DNA of 64,000 nt, from assembly GCF_050433395.1 (NCBI RefSeq), contig NZ_JBNPXH010000009.1, positions 1 to 64,000 on the forward strand. The letters run 5' to 3'. Shown here piece after piece: positions 16,627-24,711 of this stretch. Every line of letters starts with the position of its first letter. Position 1 is the stretch's first letter. The notes beneath the pieces were generated by a model, which was not told where the DNA came from, did no database searches, and was given only the letters and a program-made list of their open reading frames with translations. The stretch comes from Mobilitalea torta (lineage in GTDB: Bacteria > Bacillota > Clostridia > Lachnospirales > Lachnospiraceae). The position numbers were made by a program, and so were the translations under genes.

Positions 16627-18126
16627 TTACACATGCCACCATTTTCTTCCGTCCCTGGCCAATAATTCGAATGCCCGGACCGGTCCCATGGAACCCGAGT
16701 CATAATTCGGGAAGATATGCTTTTTCTGTTCCCTGTATTGAATTAATTTATCCGCTATGGACCATGCGGCCTCCACCTCATCCCAGCGGGAGAACAGCGT
16801 CGCATCCCCGCGGAGAATATCATAGATCAGCCGCTCATATGCCTCCGGGGTATTTCCCTGGGTCGGGCTGTAGGAGCTGGTATCCATCTGTGTCGGAACA
16901 ATTCCCTGGTGGCTGCTGAAGTCCTTGGTGTTAAACTGGAGAAATACTCCCACATTGGGCTGAATCCGAAGCACCAGAAGGTTCGGCTCCGGAATTTCCT
17001 TGTCTTGAAAATACAGGATATTAGGCACATCCTTGAATTGAACCACAATCTCCGCGGAGCTCTTGCCCAGCCGCTTGCCGGTGCGGATGTAGAAAGGTGT
17101 TCCTGCCCACCGGAAATTATTGATGTGCAGCTTAAGGGCAACAAAAGTCTCCGTATCGGAATTTTTCGGAACATTCAGCTCCTGGCGGTAGCCCTCCACA
17201 GGATTCCCGTCGATGACACCGGCGCCGTATTGTCCGAACACCACATTATTGCGTAGAAATTCCGGCGTGATATTCTCGATTGCCTCCAATACCTTCAGCT
17301 TCTCCGTCCGTATGGAGTCCGTCTTCAGATTAATAGGCGGCTCCATTGCAACCATGGAGAGTATTTGGATGATATGATTCTGTATCATATCCCGCATCGC
17401 TCCCGAATGCTCATAATAGCCTCCCCTGGTGCCGACCCCTAGCTTCTCCGTCAGGGATATCTGGATATTATCAATAAATTTGTTATTCCAGATGGACTCA
17501 AAGATGGAATTCGTAAAACGGAGCACCATGATATTCTGTATCATTTCCTTACCCAGATAATGGTCAATCCGATATATATCCTTCTCCTGAAACACCTCAA
17601 TTATTCTTTGATTTAATTTTCTTGCCGTCCCTAAATCCTTGCCGAAGGGTTTCTCGATCACCAGGCGGCTCCAGGCACCCGGCGCATCTGCCAAATGGCT
17701 TGACTGCAGCCCCTGGACGATGGTTTCAAAGTACTCCGGAGCAACCGCCAGATAAAACACCCGGTTCCCTACCGTATGGCAGATCTGATCCAATTGATCC
17801 AAATAGTCCTTGAGCCCCGCAAAACCTTCCAGGTTCGTAAAATCAAACTGGTAATAGTGTATCCTTTCCTGGAACTGATTCCAGGTTGGTGCATCGATTT
17901 TATTTCTGGAATACTTTTTAACGGATTCATAGATATCCCTTCGATATACCTCCTCCGATATATTCCTTCGTCCGACACTCACAATAGAAAAATGTTCCGG
18001 AAGCAATTGATCCAGGACCAAATTATACAGAGCGGGCATCAGCTTGCGGTTGGTCAGATCTCCGGTTCCCCCGAAAATAACCAGGGAGGCGGATAAATTA
18101 TCTTCTTTATAAGCTCTTTCTGTCAT
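16627..18126 (-). CDS. zwf: Glucose-6-phosphate dehydrogenase
   Basis: 499 residues. Oxidises glucose 6-phosphate to 6-phosphogluconolactone with NADP+ in the oxidative pentose phosphate pathway. The Rossmann motif GGTGDLTNRK is at ~19-28 and the active-site motif RIDHYLGKE near 185-193 holds the catalytic Asp-His pair. The start at 18126 follows AAGGAGG; a longer open frame to 18201 has no ribosome site and an unrelated N-terminus. It lies directly after gnd, so two NADPH-forming steps are encoded together. No pgl gene is visible in the window. Confidence 0.96.
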   Translation of the reverse strand: MTERAYKEDNLSASLVIFGGTGDLTNRKLMPALYNLVLDQLLPEHFSIVSVGRRNISEEVYRRDIYESVKKYSRNKIDAPTWNQFQERIHYYQFDFTNLEGFAGLKDYLDQLDQICHTVGNRVFYLAVAPEYFETIVQGLQSSHLADAPGAWSRLVIEKPFGKDLGTARKLNQRIIEVFQEKDIYRIDHYLGKEMIQNIMVLRFTNSIFESIWNNKFIDNIQISLTEKLGVGTRGGYYEHSGAMRDMIQNHIIQILSMVAMEPPINLKTDSIRTEKLKVLEAIENITPEFLRNNVVFGQYGAGVIDGNPVEGYRQELNVPKNSDTETFVALKLHINNFRWAGTPFYIRTGKRLGKSSAEIVVQFKDVPNILYFQDKEIPEPNLLVLRIQPNVGVFLQFNTKDFSSHQGIVPTQMDTSSYSPTQGNTPEAYERLIYDILRGDATLFSRWDEVEAAWSIADKLIQYREQKKHIFPNYDSGSMGPVRAFELLARDGRKWWHV

Positions 18127-18207
18127 AAATACCTCCTTATTCCATGTCCGCTGTATATTCTGCACAGGTGTCCATGCATGACACTGTGTGCCGGAATACA
18201 CTTACGC

Positions 18208-19767
18208 TTACTCCATCCAGTTGGTATGGTAAATACCTTCCCGGTCAACTCTCTCATAGGTATGGGCCCCGAAATAATCTCTCTGTGCCTGCAATAAATT
18301 CATGGGCAGGCTGTCACAGCGGTAGCTGTCATAGTAAGCCAGGCTGCTGGAGAAGGCCGGAATGCTGATTCCATTGGATATCGCCGTGATAATCACTTCT
18401 CTCCAATCCCTCTGATATTCATTGATGGTATCCTTAAAATAATCTTCCAGCATCAAATTAATAAGATTCGGGTTCTTGTCATAAGCCCGGCTGATCTGAT
18501 TCAAAAACTGTGCCCGGATAATACATCCTCCCCGGAAAATCTTCGCAATCTCACCGCAGCGCAGCCCCCAGCCGTATTCTTCGGATGCGGCACGCATCAG
18601 CCCGAAGCCCTGGGCATATGCCATGATCTTGCTGGAGTACAGTGCCCTGCGGACGGACTCTATGAACTTCTCCCTGCTCTGAATATACTTCCAGCTCTCC
18701 CGTTCCTCAGCTATGTCCTGTACATTCTCCGAGTCGGAGCTCTGTGTCATTCCCAAACTTTCCTGTATCTCTTCCGGTGCTCGGAGGCTACCCTTCGGCC
18801 CCTCCAGGCTCTTGCCGGCATTCCGCCGTTCTTCCTTCATGGCGGACAGGTAACGCTCATATACTGCCGTTGTGATGGTGGGTACCGGAACCCCCAAGTC
18901 CAGAGATATCTGCCCGGTCCATTTGCCGGTTCCCTTCTGCCCTGCCACATCCAAAATCATATCCACCAGATAATGATCCGTTATCGTATCCTTCTTCTTG
19001 AAAATATCCGCCGTAATATCAATCAGATAGCTGTTCAGCTCACCCTTATTCCATTCTGCAAATACCTCATGCAGCTCCGGCGGTGTTAATCCCAGAACCT
19101 TCTTCATGATCTGGTACGCTTCGCTGATCAGCTGCATATCGGCATATTCAATCCCGTTATGCACCATTTTCACAAAATGTCCGGCCCCGTCTCCGCCGAT
19201 ATAGGTGCTGCAGGGTTCCCCCTCTGCCTTCGCCGATATCGCCGTCAATATAGGTTCCATCAGCTCATAGGCTTCCCGCCTGCCGCCCGGCATGATCGCC
19301 GGACCCTTTCTTGCTCCTTCTTCCCCGCCGGAGATACCGGTTCCCAGATAATTGATTCCCTTCTCCTCCAGCTCCCGGCTTCTGCGGACGGTATCCTTAT
19401 AATAGGAATTCCCTCCGTCCATCAGAATGTCCCCTTTGGACAATAAAGGCAGCAGCTGCCGTATGGTATCATCCACCGCATCTCCCGCCTTGACCATCAT
19501 AATTATTTTCCTCGGAAGCTCCAGAGAGTCTACAAACTCCTCCAGTGTTTGGAAGCCTTCCAGATTAGTATCCAAAGCTTCCTCCGGTGTTTTGCTGCCC
19601 GCCGCAAAATCCTCTGCGGATTTCTCTATGGCGTACTCCGTCATAAGCTCCTTTGTCTTCTGATAAGAGCGGTTGTATACAGCTACGCGAAACCCCTTCT
19701 CAGCAATATTCATCGCCAGATTCTTACCCATCACTGCCAGTCCGATCACTCCAACCTGTCTACTCAT
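18208..19767 (-). CDS. gnd: 6-phosphogluconate dehydrogenase, decarboxylating
   Basis: 519 residues, longer than the usual ~470. The N-terminal dinucleotide motif GLAVMGKNLAMN, the NRS of the NADP-binding region, and the substrate motifs GISGGEEGARKGPAIMPGG and KMVHNGIEY are all present, so it should be active. The extra length is mainly a hydrophilic segment at ~320-358 (around SLGMTQSSDSENVQDIAEE), just before the conserved FIESVRRALYSSKI. The start at 19767 follows GGAGG by 7 nt. It is the first gene of gnd-zwf-cyclase. Confidence 0.96.
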   Translation of the reverse strand: MSRQVGVIGLAVMGKNLAMNIAEKGFRVAVYNRSYQKTKELMTEYAIEKSAEDFAAGSKTPEEALDTNLEGFQTLEEFVDSLELPRKIIMMVKAGDAVDDTIRQLLPLLSKGDILMDGGNSYYKDTVRRSRELEEKGINYLGTGISGGEEGARKGPAIMPGGRREAYELMEPILTAISAKAEGEPCSTYIGGDGAGHFVKMVHNGIEYADMQLISEAYQIMKKVLGLTPPELHEVFAEWNKGELNSYLIDITADIFKKKDTITDHYLVDMILDVAGQKGTGKWTGQISLDLGVPVPTITTAVYERYLSAMKEERRNAGKSLEGPKGSLRAPEEIQESLGMTQSSDSENVQDIAEERESWKYIQSREKFIESVRRALYSSKIMAYAQGFGLMRAASEEYGWGLRCGEIAKIFRGGCIIRAQFLNQISRAYDKNPNLINLMLEDYFKDTINEYQRDWREVIITAISNGISIPAFSSSLAYYDSYRCDSLPMNLLQAQRDYFGAHTYERVDREGIYHTNWME

Positions 19768-19867
19768 ACCGTATCCCTCCATATTATAACTTGATTACAG
19801 CGTCAAAGATCCCGCCCTAATCTGTCTTAGTGAATATAATACCGGCGGCTATGCCGCCCATGATTGT

Positions 19868-20095
19868 CTAGATACAATGGAAACCCTGCTCTTCCAGCTT
19901 TGCCTTTATCTGTCCGAAATCAATTTTTTTCGCCGCGGCTCCTTTTTGCAGAGTCATAAACCTTCCCACACTAATCAGCATCCCCGGCTTGGCAATATCC
20001 TTAAAGCCCAGTCCGGCAAGAATCTGCGGCAGCTCCGGGTACTGGCTGCAAAGCTCATATACCGGCTTCGTCAGGTCAATCGGTTTCTCATTCAT
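19868..20095 (-). CDS. DUF1858 domain protein
   Basis: 75 residues that are almost entirely a DUF1858 domain: IDLTKPVYELCSQYPELPQILAGLGFKD, then KPGMLISVGRFMTLQKGAA. This version lacks the paired cysteines of the redox-disulfide DUF1858 subtype; Cys17 and the Cys near the end are the only ones. In many clostridia this protein is encoded next to the DUF438/hemerythrin protein. The start is the ATG at 20095 because AGAGGATGG precedes it. It has a CRP/FNR-type palindrome 65 nt upstream that overlaps the end of the preceding gene. Confidence 0.85.
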   Translation of the reverse strand: MNEKPIDLTKPVYELCSQYPELPQILAGLGFKDIAKPGMLISVGRFMTLQKGAAAKKIDFGQIKAKLEEQGFHCI

Positions 20096-20136
20096 ATTGA
20101 TCCATCCTCTCATTTCTCATGATTCATTATGATCAA

Positions 20137-20183
20137 AGTGTATGGGAAATAATCCGCTTTTTCTGTGATTTGAATCACAGAAA
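20137..20183 (-). promoter_or_regulatory. Class II CRP/FNR-type promoter of the DUF1858 gene
   Basis: The perfect palindrome TTTCTGTGAT-TTGA-ATCACAGAAA is at 20160-20183. A minus-sense -10 candidate TACACT is at 20137-20142. With +1 at 20130 the palindrome centre (20171.5) is at -41.5, the same geometry as at the DUF438 promoter. Confidence 0.72.
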
Positions 20184-20549
20184 GGGCTTCCCTATCTGTT
20201 TATCTATCCTCCATTGAGGAGCTCTGCCATCATCTCCCCAGTATTCGTCCAAGAGCTTTATCTTATCCTCACTGATTTTAAAAAATGAGGTCACATGAAA
20301 GGAGTTTGCCTCTGACCAGACATGAGTGACTGTAATAATAAGATTTTCAGCCTGCTCTATCCGCTCGACCTGACCGCTCCAGCTTCCGGGATAATCGCAG
20401 TTGGCTCTCAAAAACTCTTCGACATTGAACTCTTCATTTGTATTATGCCACCGTATACAGGCATCCTTGTGAAAATACTTTCTTAACTCTTCTTCATCCT
20501 GTGCTGCAATATAACGCCAGTATTCAGCTATCCTTTGATATATATTCAT
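20175..20549 (-). CDS. NTF2-like (SnoaL-type) protein
   Basis: 124 residues with the single-domain NTF2-like layout: helical N-terminus with WRYIAAQDEEELRKYFHKDACIRWHNTNEEF, then a sheet ending in FFKISEDKIKLLDEYWGDDG. Such proteins bind small ligands or act as isomerase-like enzymes; no activity can be assigned. It overlaps the tag stop by 4 nt (ATGA), so the two are translationally coupled. Confidence 0.8.
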   Translation of the reverse strand: MNIYQRIAEYWRYIAAQDEEELRKYFHKDACIRWHNTNEEFNVEEFLRANCDYPGSWSGQVERIEQAENLIITVTHVWSEANSFHVTSFFKISEDKIKLLDEYWGDDGRAPQWRIDKQIGKPFL

Positions 20550-21139
20550 TGCTGTTCTTCCCTCTCCACAGGTTTCCTGCAGTAAAAGTGACAGGAGGTT
20601 AAATGATCATTCACCATTCCTACGGACTGCATCAGCGCATATACGGTGGTAGTTCCGACAAATTTAAAACTGCGCTCTTTCAACCCCCTGCTGATCTCAT
20701 CGGATACAGGTGAGCTGGAAGGAACATCTTCCATCCGGGACCAGGTATTCACAATGGGGCGGCAACCGACAAAGGACCAGAGATAATGATCCAGGGAACC
20801 AAATTCTTCGCACAGCTTAAAATAAGCCTTTGCATTCTGAACCGCCGCATTGACCTTCTGCCTGTTTCTTATAACCCCCTCGTTTTGCAGGAGCGCTTCG
20901 ATCTTCTCCTCATCATAGGTAATCAGAATTTCCGGATCAAAATCATCGAACGCCGCGCAAAGAGTGCCCATCTTTTTCAAAATTGTCGACCAGCTTAACC
21001 CCGCCTGCATTCCCTCCAGCATTAACATTTTAAAAAGCCTTTTATCTTCATGAACCGGAACGCCCCATTCCCTGTCATGATACTCCTGCTCCAGCCGGCT
21101 TCTTTCGGCCCAGCCACAGCGTTTTACTTCCACAGACAT
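20546..21139 (-). CDS. tag: DNA-3-methyladenine glycosylase I
   Basis: 197 residues. Removes 3-methyladenine from alkylated DNA. The family N-terminus CGWAERSRLEQEYHDREWG holds two zinc ligands (Cys8 and His20), and the C-terminal CHFYCRKP provides the other His and Cys. The conserved AGLSWSTILKK and the adenine-pocket region before NTWSRMEDVPSSSP are present. The start is the second ATG (21139), 10 nt from the GGG core; the first ATG nearly touches it. It is followed by the coupled NTF2-like gene. Confidence 0.95.
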   Translation of the reverse strand: MSVEVKRCGWAERSRLEQEYHDREWGVPVHEDKRLFKMLMLEGMQAGLSWSTILKKMGTLCAAFDDFDPEILITYDEEKIEALLQNEGVIRNRQKVNAAVQNAKAYFKLCEEFGSLDHYLWSFVGCRPIVNTWSRMEDVPSSSPVSDEISRGLKERSFKFVGTTTVYALMQSVGMVNDHLTSCHFYCRKPVEREEQQ

Positions 21140-21214
21140 TATAATCATCCCTTCTATAGAATAATTGAATTATCCGGTTTTATCATTTGTATATTTCTCA
21201 ATCTATTGAACCTC

Positions 21215-21730
21215 TTAAATAAATGTAGTAATTTCTTCAATTGGTCTGCGTCCTGTTTTTGCGCCCTCCTTTTGAGAATAGCCGACCGGTATAATCGCGA
21301 CGGGACGCATCTTGCCGGGCAAATCCAAAATCCCGGATACTCCATCTTCATCAAAAGCTCCGCACCAGCAGGTGCCAAGCCCTAAGCTTGCCGCACAAAG
21401 CAGGATATTTTCAATGGCTGCAGCCGTATCCTGCAGACAGTAAAGCTCCCTTCCTCTTTCCGCATAACGTTCCTCCGACCTTGCAATATCGGCACACACA
21501 AGAATCAACACCGGGGCGGTTGTAATAAATGCCTGTTTGCAGGCCTCATCACGAATCCGCTGTATGATCGTCCTGTTTTTTATAATGTAAAAATGCCATG
21601 GCTGGCAGTTTCCGCCACTGGGTGCCGCCTGCGCCGCTTCAATCAATTGAATTATTAGCTCCTCCGGCACTTCATCACTTTTAAAACTGCGAATACTTCT
21701 CCGTGACCTTGCCAATTCGATAAAATTCAT
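21215..21730 (-). CDS. Nitroreductase family protein
   Basis: 171 residues. The FMN-binding N-terminal motif ARSRRSIRSFKSDEVPEE and the core motif AAPSGGNCQPWHFYII mark the NADH/NADPH-dependent nitroreductase fold, which works as a cytoplasmic dimer. LGLGTCWCGAFD is the usual C-terminal FMN contact region. The start at 21730 has GGAGGTG 7 nt upstream. It lies between tag and the nitronate monooxygenase in the same direction but with ~100-nt gaps on each side. Physiological substrate unknown. Confidence 0.92.
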   Translation of the reverse strand: MNFIELARSRRSIRSFKSDEVPEELIIQLIEAAQAAPSGGNCQPWHFYIIKNRTIIQRIRDEACKQAFITTAPVLILVCADIARSEERYAERGRELYCLQDTAAAIENILLCAASLGLGTCWCGAFDEDGVSGILDLPGKMRPVAIIPVGYSQKEGAKTGRRPIEEITTFI

Positions 21731-21855
21731 CCTTACACCTCCGTATTCAAACAAAAATCCTTCCTCTCAAGCTTCCTTCCAACCAGGATTCTCTTGATCT
21801 GATATCTATAACAATAACATAAATAGTAAAAAAAGTCACGTTTGTTTTGTATATG

Positions 21856-22911
21856 CTAAAATACCAGCTCTTCAAAAATCGCTCTTACAGTTGTCATCTC
21901 CTTCAGCCGGTCCACCTTCGCTCCGCAGAAAATCAAGCCTTCCTCTATATTCCCTTCTACTGCATTAATCAATGCCTTTGTAATGCAATATGGAATTTCC
22001 TTAGGATTACAACGTTCCAGGCATTGATAGCATTTTGACACTGCAATCCGCCCGTTCTCCACAGATTTTAAAAACGGGTTTAAGATGGCTCTCCCCGGCA
22101 TTCCCACCGGACTGACCACGACCTTAACATCCTCTTTGCCCGCCGCAAGATAGGCATTCTTGTATTCCTGGCTGGCATCACATTCCTCCGTGACAACGAA
22201 ACGGGTTGCAATCTGAACTCCGTCGGCTCCTAATGCCAGAGCCTTTCTGATGTCCTCCTGATCAAAAATACCTCCTGCCACAATCACTGGAATATCTCTC
22301 TCATATTTATTCTCATATTCCTTCTTACATTCTATGATGCCCCTGATCTCCTCATCATAATTCATCTCCTCCACATGCTCCAGCTGTTCCCCGGTAAATC
22401 CCAGGTGACCGCCTGCAAGAGGTCCTTCAATTACAATAAAGTCCGCAGTGGTCTTGTATTTTTTATCCCACATCTTCAATAGAACGGAGGCCGCCCGGAT
22501 GCTTGACACAATCGGGGCGATTTTCGTCTGAAATCCCCGCACCAGTTCGGGAAGTGAAATCGGGAGCCCTGCGCCGGATATGATCACCTGTGCTCCTCCC
22601 TCGCATGCCGCTTTTACATAGCGCTCATATTGCTTGGTTGCAACCATAATATTCACGCCGACGATCCCGCCTTCCGCCCGCTCCCTGGCAAGCTTCAGAT
22701 GCTTCTTGACGGCAGAAAGATTGCTTTCTATGGGATGTCTGGAGAAGTCCGGTTCATCATAGCCAATCTGCGCCGTAGACAGAATGCCGATCCCGCCTTC
22801 CTTCGCCACGGCTCCCGCCAGCCTGGAGCGGCTGACTCCCACGCCCATTCCTCCCTGTATGATTGGTATTCTGGCAACTAAATCACCAATTACTAAAGGT
22901 TTCATCTTCAT
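21856..22911 (-). CDS. Nitronate monooxygenase / FMN-dependent enoyl-reductase-like
   Basis: 351 residues with a TIM-barrel FMN fold. Landmarks: PIIQGGMGVGVSRSRLAGAV, GVNIMVATKQYE, EGPLAGGHLGFT and IVAGGIFDQEDIRKALALGADGVQIATRF. These fit class II nitronate monooxygenases and the related FabK group; the two are hard to separate by motif. A Cys-rich stretch near the C-terminus (CYQCLERCNP, CGAKVD) is a feature of many clostridial members. GGAGGT precedes the ATG by 8 nt. The ~120-nt leader contains an inverted repeat and a TTTGATTATCAAA palindrome. Confidence 0.88.
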   Translation of the reverse strand: MKMKPLVIGDLVARIPIIQGGMGVGVSRSRLAGAVAKEGGIGILSTAQIGYDEPDFSRHPIESNLSAVKKHLKLARERAEGGIVGVNIMVATKQYERYVKAACEGGAQVIISGAGLPISLPELVRGFQTKIAPIVSSIRAASVLLKMWDKKYKTTADFIVIEGPLAGGHLGFTGEQLEHVEEMNYDEEIRGIIECKKEYENKYERDIPVIVAGGIFDQEDIRKALALGADGVQIATRFVVTEECDASQEYKNAYLAAGKEDVKVVVSPVGMPGRAILNPFLKSVENGRIAVSKCYQCLERCNPKEIPYCITKALINAVEGNIEEGLIFCGAKVDRLKEMTTVRAIFEELVF

Positions 22912-22954
22912 AATTCCGACCTCCGTTTTCTATGCTGTTCCTTGTTATAATTAT

Positions 22955-22967
22955 TTTGATTATCAAA
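22955..22967 (-). promoter_or_regulatory. Palindrome in the nitronate monooxygenase leader
   Basis: TTTGATTATCAAA is a perfect 13-nt dyad 44 nt upstream of the ATG and downstream of the promoter. The half-site TTGAT is FNR-like but the spacing (1 nt) is not, so the binding factor is unknown. Confidence 0.4.
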
Positions 22968-23037
22968 GTAATTGATAGTAGAAATCCGATGTTTCCATCG
23001 GTCTACGGCAAATATAATTTATTTTAATTTTTTTTTA

Positions 23038-23067
23038 ATTATAACTTGTATACAGAGATATTGTCAA
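23038..23067 (-). promoter_or_regulatory. Sigma-A promoter of the nitronate monooxygenase gene
   Basis: In the minus sense TTGACA (23062-23067) and TATAAT (23038-23043) are separated by 18 nt. It lies 127 nt upstream of the start codon. The rest of the 410-nt gap from 22912 to 23321 holds the palindrome above, a CCGATG/CATCGG hairpin near 22986, and the terminator at 23199-23236. Confidence 0.75.
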
Positions 23068-23198
23068 TATGTAATAGTATGCCCTTCTATTTTATATAGT
23101 TTTTATAACTATGTTAATTTTCAAACAAAAAGCTTCGCCAGGAGCACCACGTTTCTCCAAGTAAAAAAAGATCTGCAGTGACAATAATTCGCATAAAA

Positions 23199-23236
23199 AA
23201 ACACTATGAGTAATTTGTATTCCCATAGCGTTTTTC
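23199..23236. terminator. Bidirectional terminator after rubrerythrin
   Basis: AACACTATG is matched by CATAGCGTT across a 14-nt loop, with an A run before and a T run after. In the minus sense it lies about 90 nt beyond the rubrerythrin stop. Confidence 0.75.
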
Positions 23237-23321
23237 GTTTATTTATACCGCTAACTTTCCCTGTGTTTTATATCCGCATGGCTTCAAAGGGTCATCTCCA
23301 AAAGATTACGAGGATGATACC

Positions 23322-23912
23322 TCACTCGGAATACGGGGCCAGGGACAGACGTATAAAATAACCCTGATCATGCTGGCAGACCGGACATAACTTGGGCGCC
23401 TCCTTCCCCCAATGCACATAGCCGCAGTTCAGGCACATCCACCCGGTTTCCACATCGGATACATACAGCTTGTTCTCCTCCAGAAGCTGGGCAAACCGTG
23501 CAAATCGATCCCCATGAGTCTTCTCCACCCCGGCGATCATGTGAAATGCGGATGCGATCCGGGAAAAGCCTTCCTCCTTCGCTATATCTCCGAATTGTTT
23601 ATATACCGGATCATATTCCTCATATTCGTTATGCTGGGCCGAACGGAGAAGCTGAACCAGGTCGTCATGAATATCCACCGGATAAGCCCCATCTACATGG
23701 ATATTCTCACCCGCCAGCTCCTTCAGAAAATTATAAAACACCTCCGCATGCTCCTTCTCCTGATCGGCAGTAAAGCGGAAGATCGCTTCTATCACATGCT
23801 GATGCTCCTTCTTTGCCTGGGCCGCGGCAAAGGTATAACGGTTTCTTGCCTGGCTCTCTCCCGCAAACGCTCTCATCAAATTATCCTTTGTCTGACTGTT
23901 TTTAAAATCCAT
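23322..23912 (-). CDS. Rubrerythrin
   Basis: 196 residues. A ferritin-like di-iron domain (AFAGESQARNRYTFAA, DQEKEHAEVFYNFL, VEKTHGDRFARFA) is followed by a C-terminal rubredoxin-type domain with CLNCGYVHWG and CPVCQHDQGYF. It reduces hydrogen peroxide in anaerobes using electrons from rubredoxin or NADH oxidoreductases. The start at 23912 follows GGAGGTATGCCACC; a longer frame to 23954 has no ribosome site. A TATAAT box in the minus sense at ~23962-23967 abuts a perfect 10-nt inverted repeat, which may act as an operator. Confidence 0.96.
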   Translation of the reverse strand: MDFKNSQTKDNLMRAFAGESQARNRYTFAAAQAKKEHQHVIEAIFRFTADQEKEHAEVFYNFLKELAGENIHVDGAYPVDIHDDLVQLLRSAQHNEYEEYDPVYKQFGDIAKEEGFSRIASAFHMIAGVEKTHGDRFARFAQLLEENKLYVSDVETGWMCLNCGYVHWGKEAPKLCPVCQHDQGYFIRLSLAPYSE

Positions 23913-23967
23913 GGTGGCATACCTCCAAATATTATTTGGTAAAAGTATCCCCAAAATTCAAATTATA

Positions 23968-24042
23968 ATACCATGAGGAACGCGCTCATGGTATGGCGCT
24001 CCGCGCCAGGATGCGCACTCACTTTGTTCGGCGCAGATACCA
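23968..24042. repeat. Multi-hairpin palindromic element (copy 1)
   Basis: Perfect arms ATACCATGAG and CTCATGGTAT (23968-23977, 23985-23994) are followed at once by GGCGC-TCC-GCGCC and then a TGCGC...GCGCA pair. The TACCATG...CATGGTA core and the run of GC-rich hairpins recur at 36601-36679, suggesting an interspersed repeat. Here it sits over the -35 region of the rubrerythrin promoter. Confidence 0.55.
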
Positions 24043-24111
24043 ATCTAAGATTGCAATTGGATAAAATTCAGTTTACAATAGGAGTATAAAATCATAAAGG
24101 TGGAGATCAGC

Positions 24112-24711
24112 TTGAGATTACATTTTATCCGACATGGACAGACCGATTGGAATCAAGCCAGAAGAATTCAAGGCAGCAGTGACATCGAATTGAACGAGAC
24201 CGGAATTGCCCAAGCCAGAGATCTGGGCAATAAACTCCTGAAGGAGCAGGCTCCGATAGTCCGCATCTATTCCAGTAAACAGAAAAGAGCCTATCAGACC
24301 GCTTCCATCATAAGCCAGATTATCGGCTGCCCGCTTCTCGTGGCAGACGGACTGGAAGAAGTTTGTCTTGGTCATTGGGAGGGATTGACCTGGCTGGAGG
24401 TTAAAGCTTCCTATCCAGCCGAGTATGAATTCTGGTATCAGAACCGCAGCGACGCCAAAAGTCATCAGGGTGAATCCTACCGGGAGCTTGTGGAGCGGGC
24501 CTTATCTGCAATTCACCGGATTATTGCCGAGAATACACAGGATGTTGCCATCGTCACACATAACGCCGTCATCATGTGCCTGCAATGCTATCTGGCTGAT
24601 GTACCCTTCCAGCAGATGGGTGAATTCAAAGCCGGCAATACCTCGATTACCACCCTTGACAGTGAAGTATTTCTGCAAAAAAAGAATACCGGTCCACCAA
24701 TTCATCAATAG
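24112..24711 (+). CDS. Histidine phosphatase family protein
   Basis: 199 residues of the phosphoglycerate mutase-like fold. The catalytic RHGQTDWNQARRIQG motif is right at the N-terminus, the second-half Glu is in LEEVCLGHWEG, and the second catalytic His is in VTHNAVI. It resembles the CobC/broad-specificity phosphatase branch; the substrate is unknown and no cobalamin genes are near. TTG at 24112 is preferred, 6 nt after GGTGGAG; a GTG at 24100 is the alternative. Its stop overlaps the convergent Crp/Fnr gene stop by 7 nt. Confidence 0.88.
   Translation: MRLHFIRHGQTDWNQARRIQGSSDIELNETGIAQARDLGNKLLKEQAPIVRIYSSKQKRAYQTASIISQIIGCPLLVADGLEEVCLGHWEGLTWLEVKASYPAEYEFWYQNRSDAKSHQGESYRELVERALSAIHRIIAENTQDVAIVTHNAVIMCLQCYLADVPFQQMGEFKAGNTSITTLDSEVFLQKKNTGPPIHQ

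Noticed and set aside
22955..22967. TTTGATTATCAAA as an FNR box
   Set aside because: Half-sites match TTGAT but the 1-nt spacing is not the 4 nt required by FNR, so it was left as an unassigned palindrome.
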